Made by a program: the position numbers and the translations under genes. The notes under the pieces are model-generated. The model was not told the origin of the DNA and made no database searches. It saw nothing but the letters and a program-made list of their open reading frames with translations. A DNA stretch of 13,544 nucleotides from an uncultured Ruminococcus sp. (GTDB lineage: Bacteria; Bacillota; Clostridia; Oscillospirales; Ruminococcaceae): NCBI GenBank assembly GCA_902464115.1, contig CABQIF010000052.1, positions 1 through 13,544 of the forward strand, written 5' to 3'. Positions 1-5,683 of this stretch are shown here, piece by piece. Each line of letters opens with the position of its first letter. Position 1 is the stretch's first letter.

Positions 1-8
1 GGCAGCGA

Positions 9-89
9 TCAGGGCTACTCGCCCTGAACCTCGCCAACATTTTTAAAAAATTGTTGGATCAAAAAACTTTTATTTGCCTGCGGCTCGTT
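9..89. repeat. Copy 1 of a dispersed two-hairpin element
   Basis: This stretch matches 311-391 over its whole length, with about ten differences including two one-base indels. Hairpin A has arms 9-15 and 21-27 (7 bp around GGGC/GCCC) and loop TACTC. Hairpin B lies at 34-57: six outer pairs, one T-T mismatch, then four T-A pairs. The 3' part (58-89) is well conserved and ends in GCCTGCGGCTCGTT. Three base pairs differ between the copies with both partners changed, so the stems are kept while the sequence drifts. It looks like an intergenic dispersed repeat (REP/MITE-like or RNA-forming). I see no coding potential and cannot assign a known family. Confidence 0.75.
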
Positions 90-97
90 GGGGGCAA

Positions 98-113
98 CGT
101 TTCACATGAAACA
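98..113. other. parS-like palindromic 16-mer
   Basis: CGTTTCACATGAAACA differs at two positions from the Bacillota chromosomal ParB site TGTTTCACGTGAAACA. One difference is the outermost base and the other is in the central CACGTG, which becomes CACATG. Arms GTTTCA/TGAAAC are intact. True parS sites nearly always keep CACGTG, so this may be a weak or degenerate site, or chance. No parA/parB gene is in the window. Confidence 0.35.
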
Positions 114-139
114 TTCTTCTTGGAACACCACCTGAATCC

Positions 140-183
140 GGTTCGGCAAGGCTGGGGCACATCCCCAGCTTGCCTTGGGAACC
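140..183. other. Long hairpin of unknown function
   Basis: GGCAAGGCTGGGG (145-157) pairs with CCCCAGCTTGCC (163-174) with a single bulged G and loop CACAT. Outside an asymmetric TTGG loop, GGTTC (140-144) pairs with GAACC (179-183). This gives about 17 base pairs in total. No T-tract follows on either strand, so it does not look like a rho-independent terminator. It lies between the two copies of the repeat element and may be part of the same mobile or RNA unit. Confidence 0.55.
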
Positions 184-310
184 ACAATTGCCCCTGAAAC
201 CTTGTATCCTCATTACAACCTCTTGATTTAAAAGGCAATTGCGATTCTTTCAACGCTCTCTTAGATTTTTATTTCATTTCATTGTTCGGTTCTGTTATTT
301 GCTCCGCAAA

Positions 311-391
311 TGTGGGCTACTCGCCCACACCTCGCCAGCATTTTTGAAAAATTGCTGGATCAAAAAACTTTTCTTTCGCCTGCGGCTCGTT
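311..391. repeat. Copy 2 of the two-hairpin element
   Basis: This is the second copy, 302 bases after copy 1 and in the same orientation. Hairpin A has arms 311-317 and 323-329, and hairpin B lies at 335-358. Relative to copy 1, pairs C10-G26, A11-T25 and A37-T54 become G312-C328, T313-A327 and G338-C355. CCGCA at 304-308 could pair with TGCGG at 381-385 and close the element. Copy 1 has no equally good closing stem. Open reading frames across it are short and lack convincing ribosome sites. Confidence 0.75.
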
Positions 392-409
392 CCTTACAGC
401 CAATCATCC

Positions 410-450
410 AAAAAAGCAGCTGCTTCTCTCCAAGAAGTCGCTGCTTTTTT
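410..450 (+). terminator. Bidirectional intrinsic terminator
   Basis: AAAAAAGCAGC (410-420) pairs with GCTGCTTTTTT (440-450). Inside, CTTCT (423-427) pairs with AGAAG (433-437) around a CTCCA loop. The A-run on the left and the T-run on the right would allow termination in either direction. It separates the repeat-rich region from the control region of the YhgE/Pip gene. No gene ending here is visible, so it may end a non-coding transcript covering the repeats. Confidence 0.75.
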
Positions 451-533
451 GCAAAATATCCCAAAAATAAAATGAATCATTGTAAAACTCTTCTACACTT
501 TTTACAGTCAAAACTTCATCATTTTTTCGTTTT

Positions 534-582
534 CTGTTGTATATAGCAACTATTTTCATAATGTCTGTTGTGTATGCAACAG
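534..582. promoter_or_regulatory. Tandem GTTG...CAAC inverted repeats, possible operators
   Basis: CTGTTGTGTATGCAACAG (565-582) has perfect 6-base arms around a 6-base centre. The related GTTG-TATATAG-CAAC lies at 536-550. Their starts are about 31 bases apart, and they sit 20-65 bases upstream of the -35 box of the YhgE/Pip promoter. The paired arrangement suggests binding sites for a dimeric regulator, either an activator or the nearby TetR. This is inference from symmetry and position only. Confidence 0.4.
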
Positions 583-600
583 TTCAAAAATAATCGACTA

Positions 601-629
601 TTGACTTTTAAACGACAATTGTCTATAAT
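601..629 (+). promoter_or_regulatory. SigA-type promoter of the YhgE/Pip gene
   Basis: TTGACT (601-606), a 17-base spacer and a perfect TATAAT (624-629). Transcription would start near 636, giving a leader of about 64 bases before the ATG at 700. The spacer contains the palindrome GACAATTGTC (614-623), so a bound protein would block RNA polymerase directly. Confidence 0.85.
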
Positions 630-671
630 AATGACAGTAAGACAACGAACATCTATCATTAGACAGTTGTC
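614..671. promoter_or_regulatory. Two matching palindromes GACARTTGTC, probable operators
   Basis: GACAATTGTC (614-623) is a perfect palindrome between the -35 and -10 boxes. GACAGTTGTC (662-671) differs at one base and lies in the leader, just before the ribosome site. Further GACA-type half sites occur between them (633-638, 641-646). One site in the promoter and one downstream of the start is a common repressor layout. The TetR-family protein at 3528-4142 is the natural candidate. No equivalent palindrome is visible upstream of the tetR gene itself. Confidence 0.55.
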
Positions 672-699
672 CTTTTTTCACAGAAAGGGTGGAAACCGA

Positions 700-3357
700 A
701 TGAAACATGCAGAAAAAGAAGAAAAACAGCCGTCTTTCTTGAAACGGCACTTCAATGCAATTGCAACCGTTTGCATTGTGTTGATTCCAACCATCTACAC
801 CACACTGTTTCTTGGTTCAATGTGGGACCCTTATGGCAACGTCAGCGATTTGCCCGTTGCGGTCGTCAATCAAGACCAGTCCGTAACGTTCCACGACAAG
901 ACCTTATCCATTGGGGATGACCTCGTTGATAACCTCAAAGATAATGACAGTTTGGACTTCTCCTTTGTAGATGCCAAAACCGCACAGGATGGGTTAGAGG
1001 ATGGCACTTATTACATGGCGATCACCATTCCGGAAGATACATCCGCAAATGCATCGACCGTACTGGATGATTCCCCGAAAAAGGTACAGCTTTACTACGA
1101 GACCAATCCGGGCACAAACTACATCGCCTCAAAAATGAGCGAAACAGCGATGCAGAAACTCAAAACTGAAGTTTCCAGTACCATTACAGAAGCCTACACG
1201 GAAACCTTGTTTGACCAGATCGGCACTGCCGGTGATGGCATGCAGGATGCCGCAGATGGTGCAAAGGAACTGGATGACGGTGCAAAAGAATTAAAAGACG
1301 GCAGCGTTACGCTCAGCGATAACCTGAAAGTCTTAGCAGATAGCACCTTAACGCTGGAAGAGGGCTGCGGTACATTGACCGATGGTTTAACTGCCTACAC
1401 AGACGGCGTTGCACAAGTAGATGATGGTGCAAAGCAGTTGGAAGATGGCATGAATCAGTTACAGGATGGCGTTTCTCCGCTGACGGATGGTGCAAGTCAG
1501 CTGCAAAGCGGTGCAAGCCAGTTGCAAAGTGGTGTCGATGCCTATACAGAAGGCGTTGCCAGTGCTTACACCGGTGCACAGAGTCTTTCCAGCGGCAGCC
1601 AGCAGCTTTCCGCTGGTTCTCAGAACTTGCAGGACGGTGCTGCACAGCTTTATGAAGGCAGCAGACAGCTCGAAGCTGGTTTATCACAGCTTTCCAGCTC
1701 GCTTTCCCAGAGCTGCAACGAAGAAACCGCTGCACAGATCAAAACCTTATCGGCTGGTTTGGAACAGTTACAAACTGGCATTGATACCTTAAAGAGTTCC
1801 GTTTCCAACAGCGGAACAGCGACTACAGAAGCGATGCAGGCAGTTGCTGGCGACTTACAAACACTCGGCAGCGGCTTGGCATCCTTACAATCTGCACAGC
1901 AAGCTTTAATGAGTACGGATGCATTCCAGAGTCTGGACGCTGAAAGCCAGCAGGAATTACTTGGCTGTTTCGCAGAACCAATGAGCAGCCTCTCCACGGC
2001 TGCAACACAGCTGCAAAGCGATGTTACCGCATTGGCAACCGCTCTGGAACCGTCTGCACAGCTTCCGGATGCAGTCAACCAGTTAGCAGCCGGTGCAGAC
2101 CAAGCCCTTCCGGCAGCCAATGAAGCCCTTGCTTCTCTGTCTGGCGGATTACAGACTGTACAGAGTGCTGTAGATGACCAGTTGTTACCGGGTGCATCTG
2201 CACTGACAGACGGTGCAGCAAGCCAGAGCGATGGCTCTGCAACCTTGTCGAGCGGTTTACAGACTGCCGCAGCAGGTGCAAGTGCCCTCTCCGATGGACT
2301 GGGAACACTCCACAGCAACAGCAGCAGCCTTCAGAGTGGTGCAGCTGCACTGGATGATGGAATTTCTACTTTAGTTGACAAAATGCCAACCTTGACCGTT
2401 GCGATTAGTCAGCTGCAAAGCGGCAGCCAGACGCTTTCCGATGGTACCAGTCAATTAACTGCACAGAATGACACCTTGTTATCCGGTGCAAAACAATTGC
2501 AAGACGGTGCAGCCGCTTTGCAGGATGGTGCAGTTCAGCTTGCAGATGGTTCTGCAACACTGAAAGATGGTCTGGTTACCTTGACCGATGGTTCTGGCAC
2601 GCTGTGGACAGCGTTGCAGGATGGTGCAACAGAAATCAATGACATCAACAGCACCGATGATACCTATGATATGTTCGCTTCTCCGGTCGATGCCGAAGAA
2701 ACTTATGCAAACCACGTTGAAAACAACGGTCACGCAATGGCGGCGTACATGATGGCAGTTGGTCTTTGGGTTGCCTGCCTCGCTTACTGCATCATGTTCA
2801 GCCCATATGAAGTTCCGTTGACCGGCAAGAATGCCGTTCATTCTTGGGCAAAGAAACTTCCAGTTCTGCTGTTGGTCGCTTGGGCTCAGGCAATCGGCAT
2901 GGTTCTGCTGCTCCACCTTTTCAACGGCTTTGCACCGCAGGATATGCTGCAAACCATTCTGGTTGCTGGATTCTCCTCGATGGCATATATGGCAATTATC
3001 TTCTGCTTGAATATGTACTGCGGAAAGATCGGCAGCTTCATCTTACTGGTCTTCATGGTACTTCAGTTGAGCGGCTGTGCCGGAACGTATCCGTCCGAAT
3101 TGTCCGCAAAGTTCTTCCGTGTGATCAAGCCGTTCATGCCGTTCACCTATACGGTTCAGGGCTTCCGGAATGCAATTGCAACTGGCAGAAGCAATGCTAC
3201 CACTTATGTTGTGATGATCGCATTGGCAGCCATCTTCACCCTGCTGATGATTCCGGCTTACAAGATGAAATGGAAGCGGGAAAAGACACAGGCAGACTTC
3301 ATCGAAGAAACAGAAACCAAATCCATTGCCAGCCACAAGCAGGCAGTTTCCCAGTAA
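700..3357 (+). CDS. YhgE/Pip family membrane protein with long repetitive stalk
   Basis: Predicted 885-residue integral membrane protein of the YhgE/Pip family (Lactococcus phage-infection protein Pip; related to the membrane part of EsaA in type VIIb secretion). One membrane helix (about residues 20-40) is followed by the conserved MWDPYGN...LPVAVVNQD region. A long extracellular segment (about 180-650) carries many LxDGAxxL/LQSGAxxL repeats likely to form an alpha-helical stalk. About five helices follow (roughly 680-700, 719-740, 752-772, 778-794, 836-853), with the family-typical FFRVIKPFMPFTYTVQGFRN at 805-824. The length is close to that of Pip. I chose the ATG at 700 because GAAAGGGTGG (683-692) precedes it. 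An upstream in-frame ATG at 568 lies before the promoter. The physiological role is not established: export, envelope stress and phage adsorption are the options. The neighbouring TetR gene probably controls it. Confidence 0.9.
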   Translation: MKHAEKEEKQPSFLKRHFNAIATVCIVLIPTIYTTLFLGSMWDPYGNVSDLPVAVVNQDQSVTFHDKTLSIGDDLVDNLKDNDSLDFSFVDAKTAQDGLEDGTYYMAITIPEDTSANASTVLDDSPKKVQLYYETNPGTNYIASKMSETAMQKLKTEVSSTITEAYTETLFDQIGTAGDGMQDAADGAKELDDGAKELKDGSVTLSDNLKVLADSTLTLEEGCGTLTDGLTAYTDGVAQVDDGAKQLEDGMNQLQDGVSPLTDGASQLQSGASQLQSGVDAYTEGVASAYTGAQSLSSGSQQLSAGSQNLQDGAAQLYEGSRQLEAGLSQLSSSLSQSCNEETAAQIKTLSAGLEQLQTGIDTLKSSVSNSGTATTEAMQAVAGDLQTLGSGLASLQSAQQALMSTDAFQSLDAESQQELLGCFAEPMSSLSTAATQLQSDVTALATALEPSAQLPDAVNQLAAGADQALPAANEALASLSGGLQTVQSAVDDQLLPGASALTDGAASQSDGSATLSSGLQTAAAGASALSDGLGTLHSNSSSLQSGAAALDDGISTLVDKMPTLTVAISQLQSGSQTLSDGTSQLTAQNDTLLSGAKQLQDGAAALQDGAVQLADGSATLKDGLVTLTDGSGTLWTALQDGATEINDINSTDDTYDMFASPVDAEETYANHVENNGHAMAAYMMAVGLWVACLAYCIMFSPYEVPLTGKNAVHSWAKKLPVLLLVAWAQAIGMVLLLHLFNGFAPQDMLQTILVAGFSSMAYMAIIFCLNMYCGKIGSFILLVFMVLQLSGCAGTYPSELSAKFFRVIKPFMPFTYTVQGFRNAIATGRSNATTYVVMIALAAIFTLLMIPAYKMKWKREKTQADFIEETETKSIASHKQAVSQ

Positions 3358-3383
3358 CGACATCCAAATTTGATGCATGAATC

Positions 3384-3410
3384 GCAGGCGGTAAGTTTCT
3401 TGCCGCCTGC
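3384..3410 (+). terminator. Intrinsic terminator after the YhgE/Pip gene
   Basis: GCAGGCGGTAAG (3384-3395) and CTTGCCGCCTGC (3399-3410) form a 12-bp stem with one T-G wobble and a 3-base loop, 26 bases after the stop codon. Only a modest T-rich tail (TGTATTTCT) follows, so termination may be incomplete. Confidence 0.65.
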
Positions 3411-3441
3411 TGTATTTCTACGGGTTCTGACGAAATTGCCA

Positions 3442-3470
3442 TTGACATTTCATTTCGCAACTGCTATGCT
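3442..3470 (+). promoter_or_regulatory. SigA-type promoter of the tetR-family gene
   Basis: Perfect TTGACA (3442-3447), a 17-base spacer and TATGCT (3465-3470). The start would be near 3477, about 50 bases before the ATG. The leader contains a small hairpin, TGCTGC-GTTT-GCAGCA (3495-3510), directly before the ribosome site. Confidence 0.8.
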
Positions 3471-3527
3471 ATTACTAGACACTTTTTAAAAACATGCTGC
3501 GTTTGCAGCAGAAAGAAGGCTTTTCTT

Positions 3528-4142
3528 ATGCAACAAACTGCTTCCGCTGCTCCTTCCCGACAGGAACGCCGTGTTCGTCGCACCCGTGCGATGATTCTTG
3601 CCGGATTTGTTGAACTGATGCAGCAAAAATCTGTCAAAGATATTTCCGTTCGGGAATTGGCAGATCTGGTTGACATCAACCGTTCCACCTTTTATCTGCA
3701 TTACACCGATATTTATGACTTGCTCGAACAGACCGAAAATAATCTGATGGATCAGTTCCTTGCCATCATCGATAAAAATCACACCAGCCTTACCCTGCAG
3801 GAATTTTCGGACAAGCTGGAACAGTTCTTTGCCATTCTCGCCGAAAATCAGCCGCTCTGCCGTGCATTGATGAGTCCGAATGGCGATATTGCCTTTGTTC
3901 GGAAACTTGAAAAGCTGATTGCGGAGGACGGCGTGAAAACGCTCCGGCTGCTCTCTGATGAAAAAGACTTGGACGCACAGGACTTGAACTATGTCACCAG
4001 TTTCTTTCTCTCCGGCTGTGTCGGCATGATCGACCTGTGGTTACAGGATGGATGTCAGCAATCCGCCCAGCATATGGCGGATCTTTCCATGAAGCTGCTG
4101 CGTGCTGGCGTTCAGGGAATCACCCGCAGACAACTGCAATAA
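3528..4142 (+). CDS. TetR/AcrR-family transcriptional regulator
   Basis: A 204-residue one-component DNA-binding repressor. The N-terminal TetR domain (about residues 15-62) has the classic first helix (RRTRAMILAGFVELM) and a helix-turn-helix at 38-61 containing VRELADLVDINRSTFYLHY. The C-terminal half is the short type seen in DhaS-like regulators, with SGCVGMIDLWLQDG at 162-175, where a Gly-rich helix and a Trp are typical. The ligand is unknown. The start is supported by AGAAAGAAGG (3510-3519), 8 bases before the ATG. It is transcribed in the same direction as the YhgE/Pip gene but from its own promoter. Control of that gene through the GACARTTGTC palindromes is inferred. No terminator is obvious after the stop: a T-run at 4184-4190 lacks a stem. 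Confidence 0.9.
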   Translation: MQQTASAAPSRQERRVRRTRAMILAGFVELMQQKSVKDISVRELADLVDINRSTFYLHYTDIYDLLEQTENNLMDQFLAIIDKNHTSLTLQEFSDKLEQFFAILAENQPLCRALMSPNGDIAFVRKLEKLIAEDGVKTLRLLSDEKDLDAQDLNYVTSFFLSGCVGMIDLWLQDGCQQSAQHMADLSMKLLRAGVQGITRRQLQ

Positions 4143-4202
4143 TTTGTGCAAACTGCTATCTTTCCACGCCGTAATTTCGTCTATTTTTTTCAAAATCTGC
4201 AA

Positions 4203-4231
4203 TTGCAATTTTCCACAAGCTGTGTTATAAT
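4203..4231 (+). promoter_or_regulatory. SigA-type promoter of rpsT
   Basis: TTGCAA (4203-4208), a 17-base spacer and a perfect TATAAT (4226-4231). Start expected near 4238. The palindrome TGCAATTGCA (4198-4207) overlaps the -35 box. The resulting leader is unusually long, about 145 bases, for an 86-codon gene. Confidence 0.85.
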
Positions 4232-4237
4232 AAAGGT

Positions 4238-4382
4238 TAGTCATGATGTCATAGAACCCGATGACATCCGCATATGGTCGTTCCATTTGCAAGAAAGCGG
4301 TACCGTGTCACTTCCGCTTTTCGCTGACAAACCAACTCGCATATGCAGAAAATTTTGAAGTTACAGCAGGAGGTAACAAGTT
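4238..4382 (+). promoter_or_regulatory. Structured mRNA leader of rpsT, possible autoregulatory element
   Basis: Four pairings can be drawn. P1: GATGTCAT (4245-4252) with ATGACATC (4261-4268), 8 bp. P2: GCATATG (4270-4276) with CATATGC (4340-4346), 7 bp, directly abutting P1. P3: AAAGCGG (4294-4300) with CCGCTTT (4314-4320), inside P2. P4: GTTAC (4360-4364) with GTAAC (4373-4377), which presents most of the AGGAGG ribosome site in an 8-base loop. S20 represses its own translation in E. coli, so feedback control by S20 is reasonable here. I do not recognise the fold as a named leader family. Confidence 0.5.
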
Positions 4383-4643
4383 ATGCCAAATATTAAATCC
4401 GCTAAGAAGAGAGTTCGTGTAAACGCTACAAAGGCTGCTGCCAACAAGGCAAGAAAGTCCAACCTCAAGACCATGATCAAGAAGGCTGATCTGGCTTGCA
4501 CAGAAAATGCTGCTGATAAGGAAGCTGCAATCCGTGTTGCCATCAAGAAGGTTGACCAGGCTTGTGCAAAGGGTCTACTGCATAAGAACGCAGCTGCAAG
4601 AAAGAAGTCCCAGCTGGCTAAGAAGCTCAACGCTGCTGACTAA
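4383..4643 (+). CDS. rpsT: 30S ribosomal protein S20
   Basis: An 86-residue basic protein of the bS20 family, which binds 16S rRNA early in 30S assembly. It shows the family start MPNIKSAKKRVRVNATKAA, Lys/Arg- and Ala-rich helices, and the C-terminal pattern KGLLHKNAAARKKSQLAKKL (64-83). The length is normal and there is no truncation. The ribosome site AGGAGG (4368-4373) lies 9 bases before the ATG. It is a single-gene unit with its own promoter, long leader and terminator. Codon use is biased to AAG, GCT and AAC, as expected of a highly expressed gene, and differs from its neighbours. Confidence 0.98.
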   Translation: MPNIKSAKKRVRVNATKAAANKARKSNLKTMIKKADLACTENAADKEAAIRVAIKKVDQACAKGLLHKNAAARKKSQLAKKLNAAD

Positions 4644-4667
4644 GACGCACGTTTTCTAAAAAAAGCG

Positions 4668-4701
4668 AACCGCATGTTGTCTGGACGACATGCGGTTTTT
4701 T
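4668..4701 (+). terminator. Strong intrinsic terminator after rpsT
   Basis: AACCGCATGT (4668-4677) pairs with ACATGCGGTT (4688-4697), with extra pairing inside the loop, followed by a T-run to 4701. A run of seven A (4658-4664) lies on the other side, so the same hairpin can also end minus-strand transcripts from the SLOG gene that ends at 4802. Confidence 0.9.
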
Positions 4702-4745
4702 GTTATCTGAACAGATTTTTTATGCGGCAAACAGCTTGCTTTTGT

Positions 4746-4774
4746 TTGCATTTTTCCGCTTTTTGTGGTATGAT
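4746..4774 (+). promoter_or_regulatory. Promoter-like sequence antisense to the SLOG gene
   Basis: TTGCAT (4746-4751), a 17-base spacer and TATGAT (4769-4774) preceded by TGG, an extended -10. It points rightward into the 3' end of the minus-strand gene. No ribosome site or start codon on the plus strand follows. It may produce an antisense transcript or be a relic of an earlier gene order. Confidence 0.5.
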
Positions 4775-4801
4775 GAATAGCAGCGTGCCCTTCTATTTGG
4801 C

Positions 4802-5509
4802 TCACCACTTCGCATACCTTTTTAAGAGGGACTGACACAGCTTCAGCCGCTCCGGATGCCCGTGATAATAGGCGAACCGCTCCGCTGCCGTCTGAGGCAC
4901 TTCTTCCCCCGTTTCGAGAAAGTGCATGGCAAATTGAAACAGCAAGTCCCGATTCTCCATCGAAATGCAGGAGATTTCTTTTCGCTCCCGAATCGCATGC
5001 TTTAAAGTATATGCCGTTCCGCCGGAAGTCTTGTGAATCACGCAAATCAGCCGCCAGCTGTGTTCCAACATATAATCATTCCGCCGCAGGAAACTGAACT
5101 TTCCCTGATACGGTATGGTGATAACTGCTTCGCAATGTTCCACATAGTGCAACATTGCCTCCCGACCGCTGCGGCGACATTCCAGATAGTGCAGGCACGG
5201 TTCAACTGCGATCAGATGCAGCACTTCTGTGCCATGCTGCTTGCGGTAAATCAAATCATCGGCAGCCCAGAGGTCAACGCCCTCGGCTAAGCCGTCCAAA
5301 AAATAACGGTATCCATCCTGTACCGCCTGCTCGATACACCCAGCCAACAGTGTCTTCAAGAGGTCTGTTGCGGCATAGCCTACAACCGTTTCCTCCAGCG
5401 GCAGGGCATCTTCCCGATGTCCGCTGAAACAAGCCGTCTTTCCCGGAAATTGTAAAAAAGTTGTACATTGCGGATAATCCGCATTCAAAACAAATGCAAC
5501 TGGCTCCAA
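4802..5509 (-). CDS. SLOG-family protein, DUF1273/YpsA-like
   Basis: A 235-residue protein of the DUF1273/YpsA group of the SLOG (Rossmann-like, nucleotide-ligand binding) superfamily. Visible motifs: CFSGHRED (27-34), DGLAEGVDLWAA (72-83, the family's G-x-x-x-G-x-D-x-W-A-A), LRRNDYMLEHSW (141-152) and SGGT (162-165). B. subtilis YpsA affects cell division and oxidative stress responses; the role here is unknown. The start is a TTG at 5509. It is supported by TAGGAGGG (5517-5524 on the complement) seven bases upstream, and no Met codon lies before the first motif. It is the only minus-strand gene in the window and is convergent with rpsT. About 50 extra C-terminal residues follow the core domain. 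A prophage or mobile origin is not indicated. Confidence 0.85.
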   Translation of the reverse strand: MEPVAFVLNADYPQCTTFLQFPGKTACFSGHREDALPLEETVVGYAATDLLKTLLAGCIEQAVQDGYRYFLDGLAEGVDLWAADDLIYRKQHGTEVLHLIAVEPCLHYLECRRSGREAMLHYVEHCEAVITIPYQGKFSFLRRNDYMLEHSWRLICVIHKTSGGTAYTLKHAIRERKEISCISMENRDLLFQFAMHFLETGEEVPQTAAERFAYYHGHPERLKLCQSLLKRYAKW

Positions 5510-5546
5510 AAACAGACCCTCCTAATCTCATGGTAATTTCTGTGTA

Positions 5547-5575
5547 TCGACAGACAACAGATTCTATGGTACAAT
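5547..5575 (+). promoter_or_regulatory. Candidate promoter of alr
   Basis: TCGACA (5547-5552, one mismatch to consensus), a 17-base spacer and TACAAT (5570-5575). Start near 5582, leaving a leader of about 100 bases to the ATG of alr. The -10 box sits inside the inverted repeat 5562-5582. The leader ends with a small hairpin (CGCAC 5650-5654 with GTGCG 5662-5666) just before the ribosome site. Confidence 0.65.
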
Positions 5576-5582
5576 CATAGAA
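5562..5582. promoter_or_regulatory. Inverted repeat over the alr -10 box, possible operator
   Basis: TTCTATG (5562-5568) and CATAGAA (5576-5582) are perfect 7-base arms around GTACAAT. The repeat covers the -10 box and start site of the alr promoter. It also lies 15-35 bases downstream of the predicted start of the opposing SLOG transcript. It could bind a dimeric regulator that acts on both genes. No regulator can be named. Confidence 0.45.
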
Positions 5583-5603
5583 ACACCCTCGTTCCTATTT
5601 TCT

Positions 5604-5632
5604 ATTATACTGGTTTTTGGAAAAAAGAACAA
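5604..5632 (-). promoter_or_regulatory. SigA-type promoter of the SLOG gene
   Basis: On the minus strand: TTGTTC (5632-5627), a 17-base spacer and a perfect TATAAT (5609-5604). Transcription would start near 5597 and run left, through the alr promoter, to the TTG start at 5509. The leader is about 88 bases. Confidence 0.75.
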
Positions 5633-5683
5633 GAGATTTTTTTAGAAATCGCACTCCATTCGTGCGGAAAGAAGGAATCAATC

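Noticed and set aside
59..546. Short open frames in the left region (minus 59-253, plus 239-475, plus 310-546)
   Set aside because: They run through the hairpin repeat and terminator, have no convincing ribosome sites, and their translations look like no protein family.
568..699. Upstream in-frame extension of the YhgE/Pip gene
   Set aside because: The extension contains the promoter and operators and has no ribosome site. The ATG at 700 has one and gives the family-typical N-terminus.
1240..2640. CRISPR-like or tandem DNA repeats
   Set aside because: The repetition is irregular and in frame, and it encodes the LxDGA protein repeats of the stalk. There is no constant repeat or spacer.
1313..3378. 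Long minus-strand open frames opposite the YhgE/Pip gene
   Set aside because: They are shadows created by the repetitive coding sequence. They have no start signals or recognisable domains.
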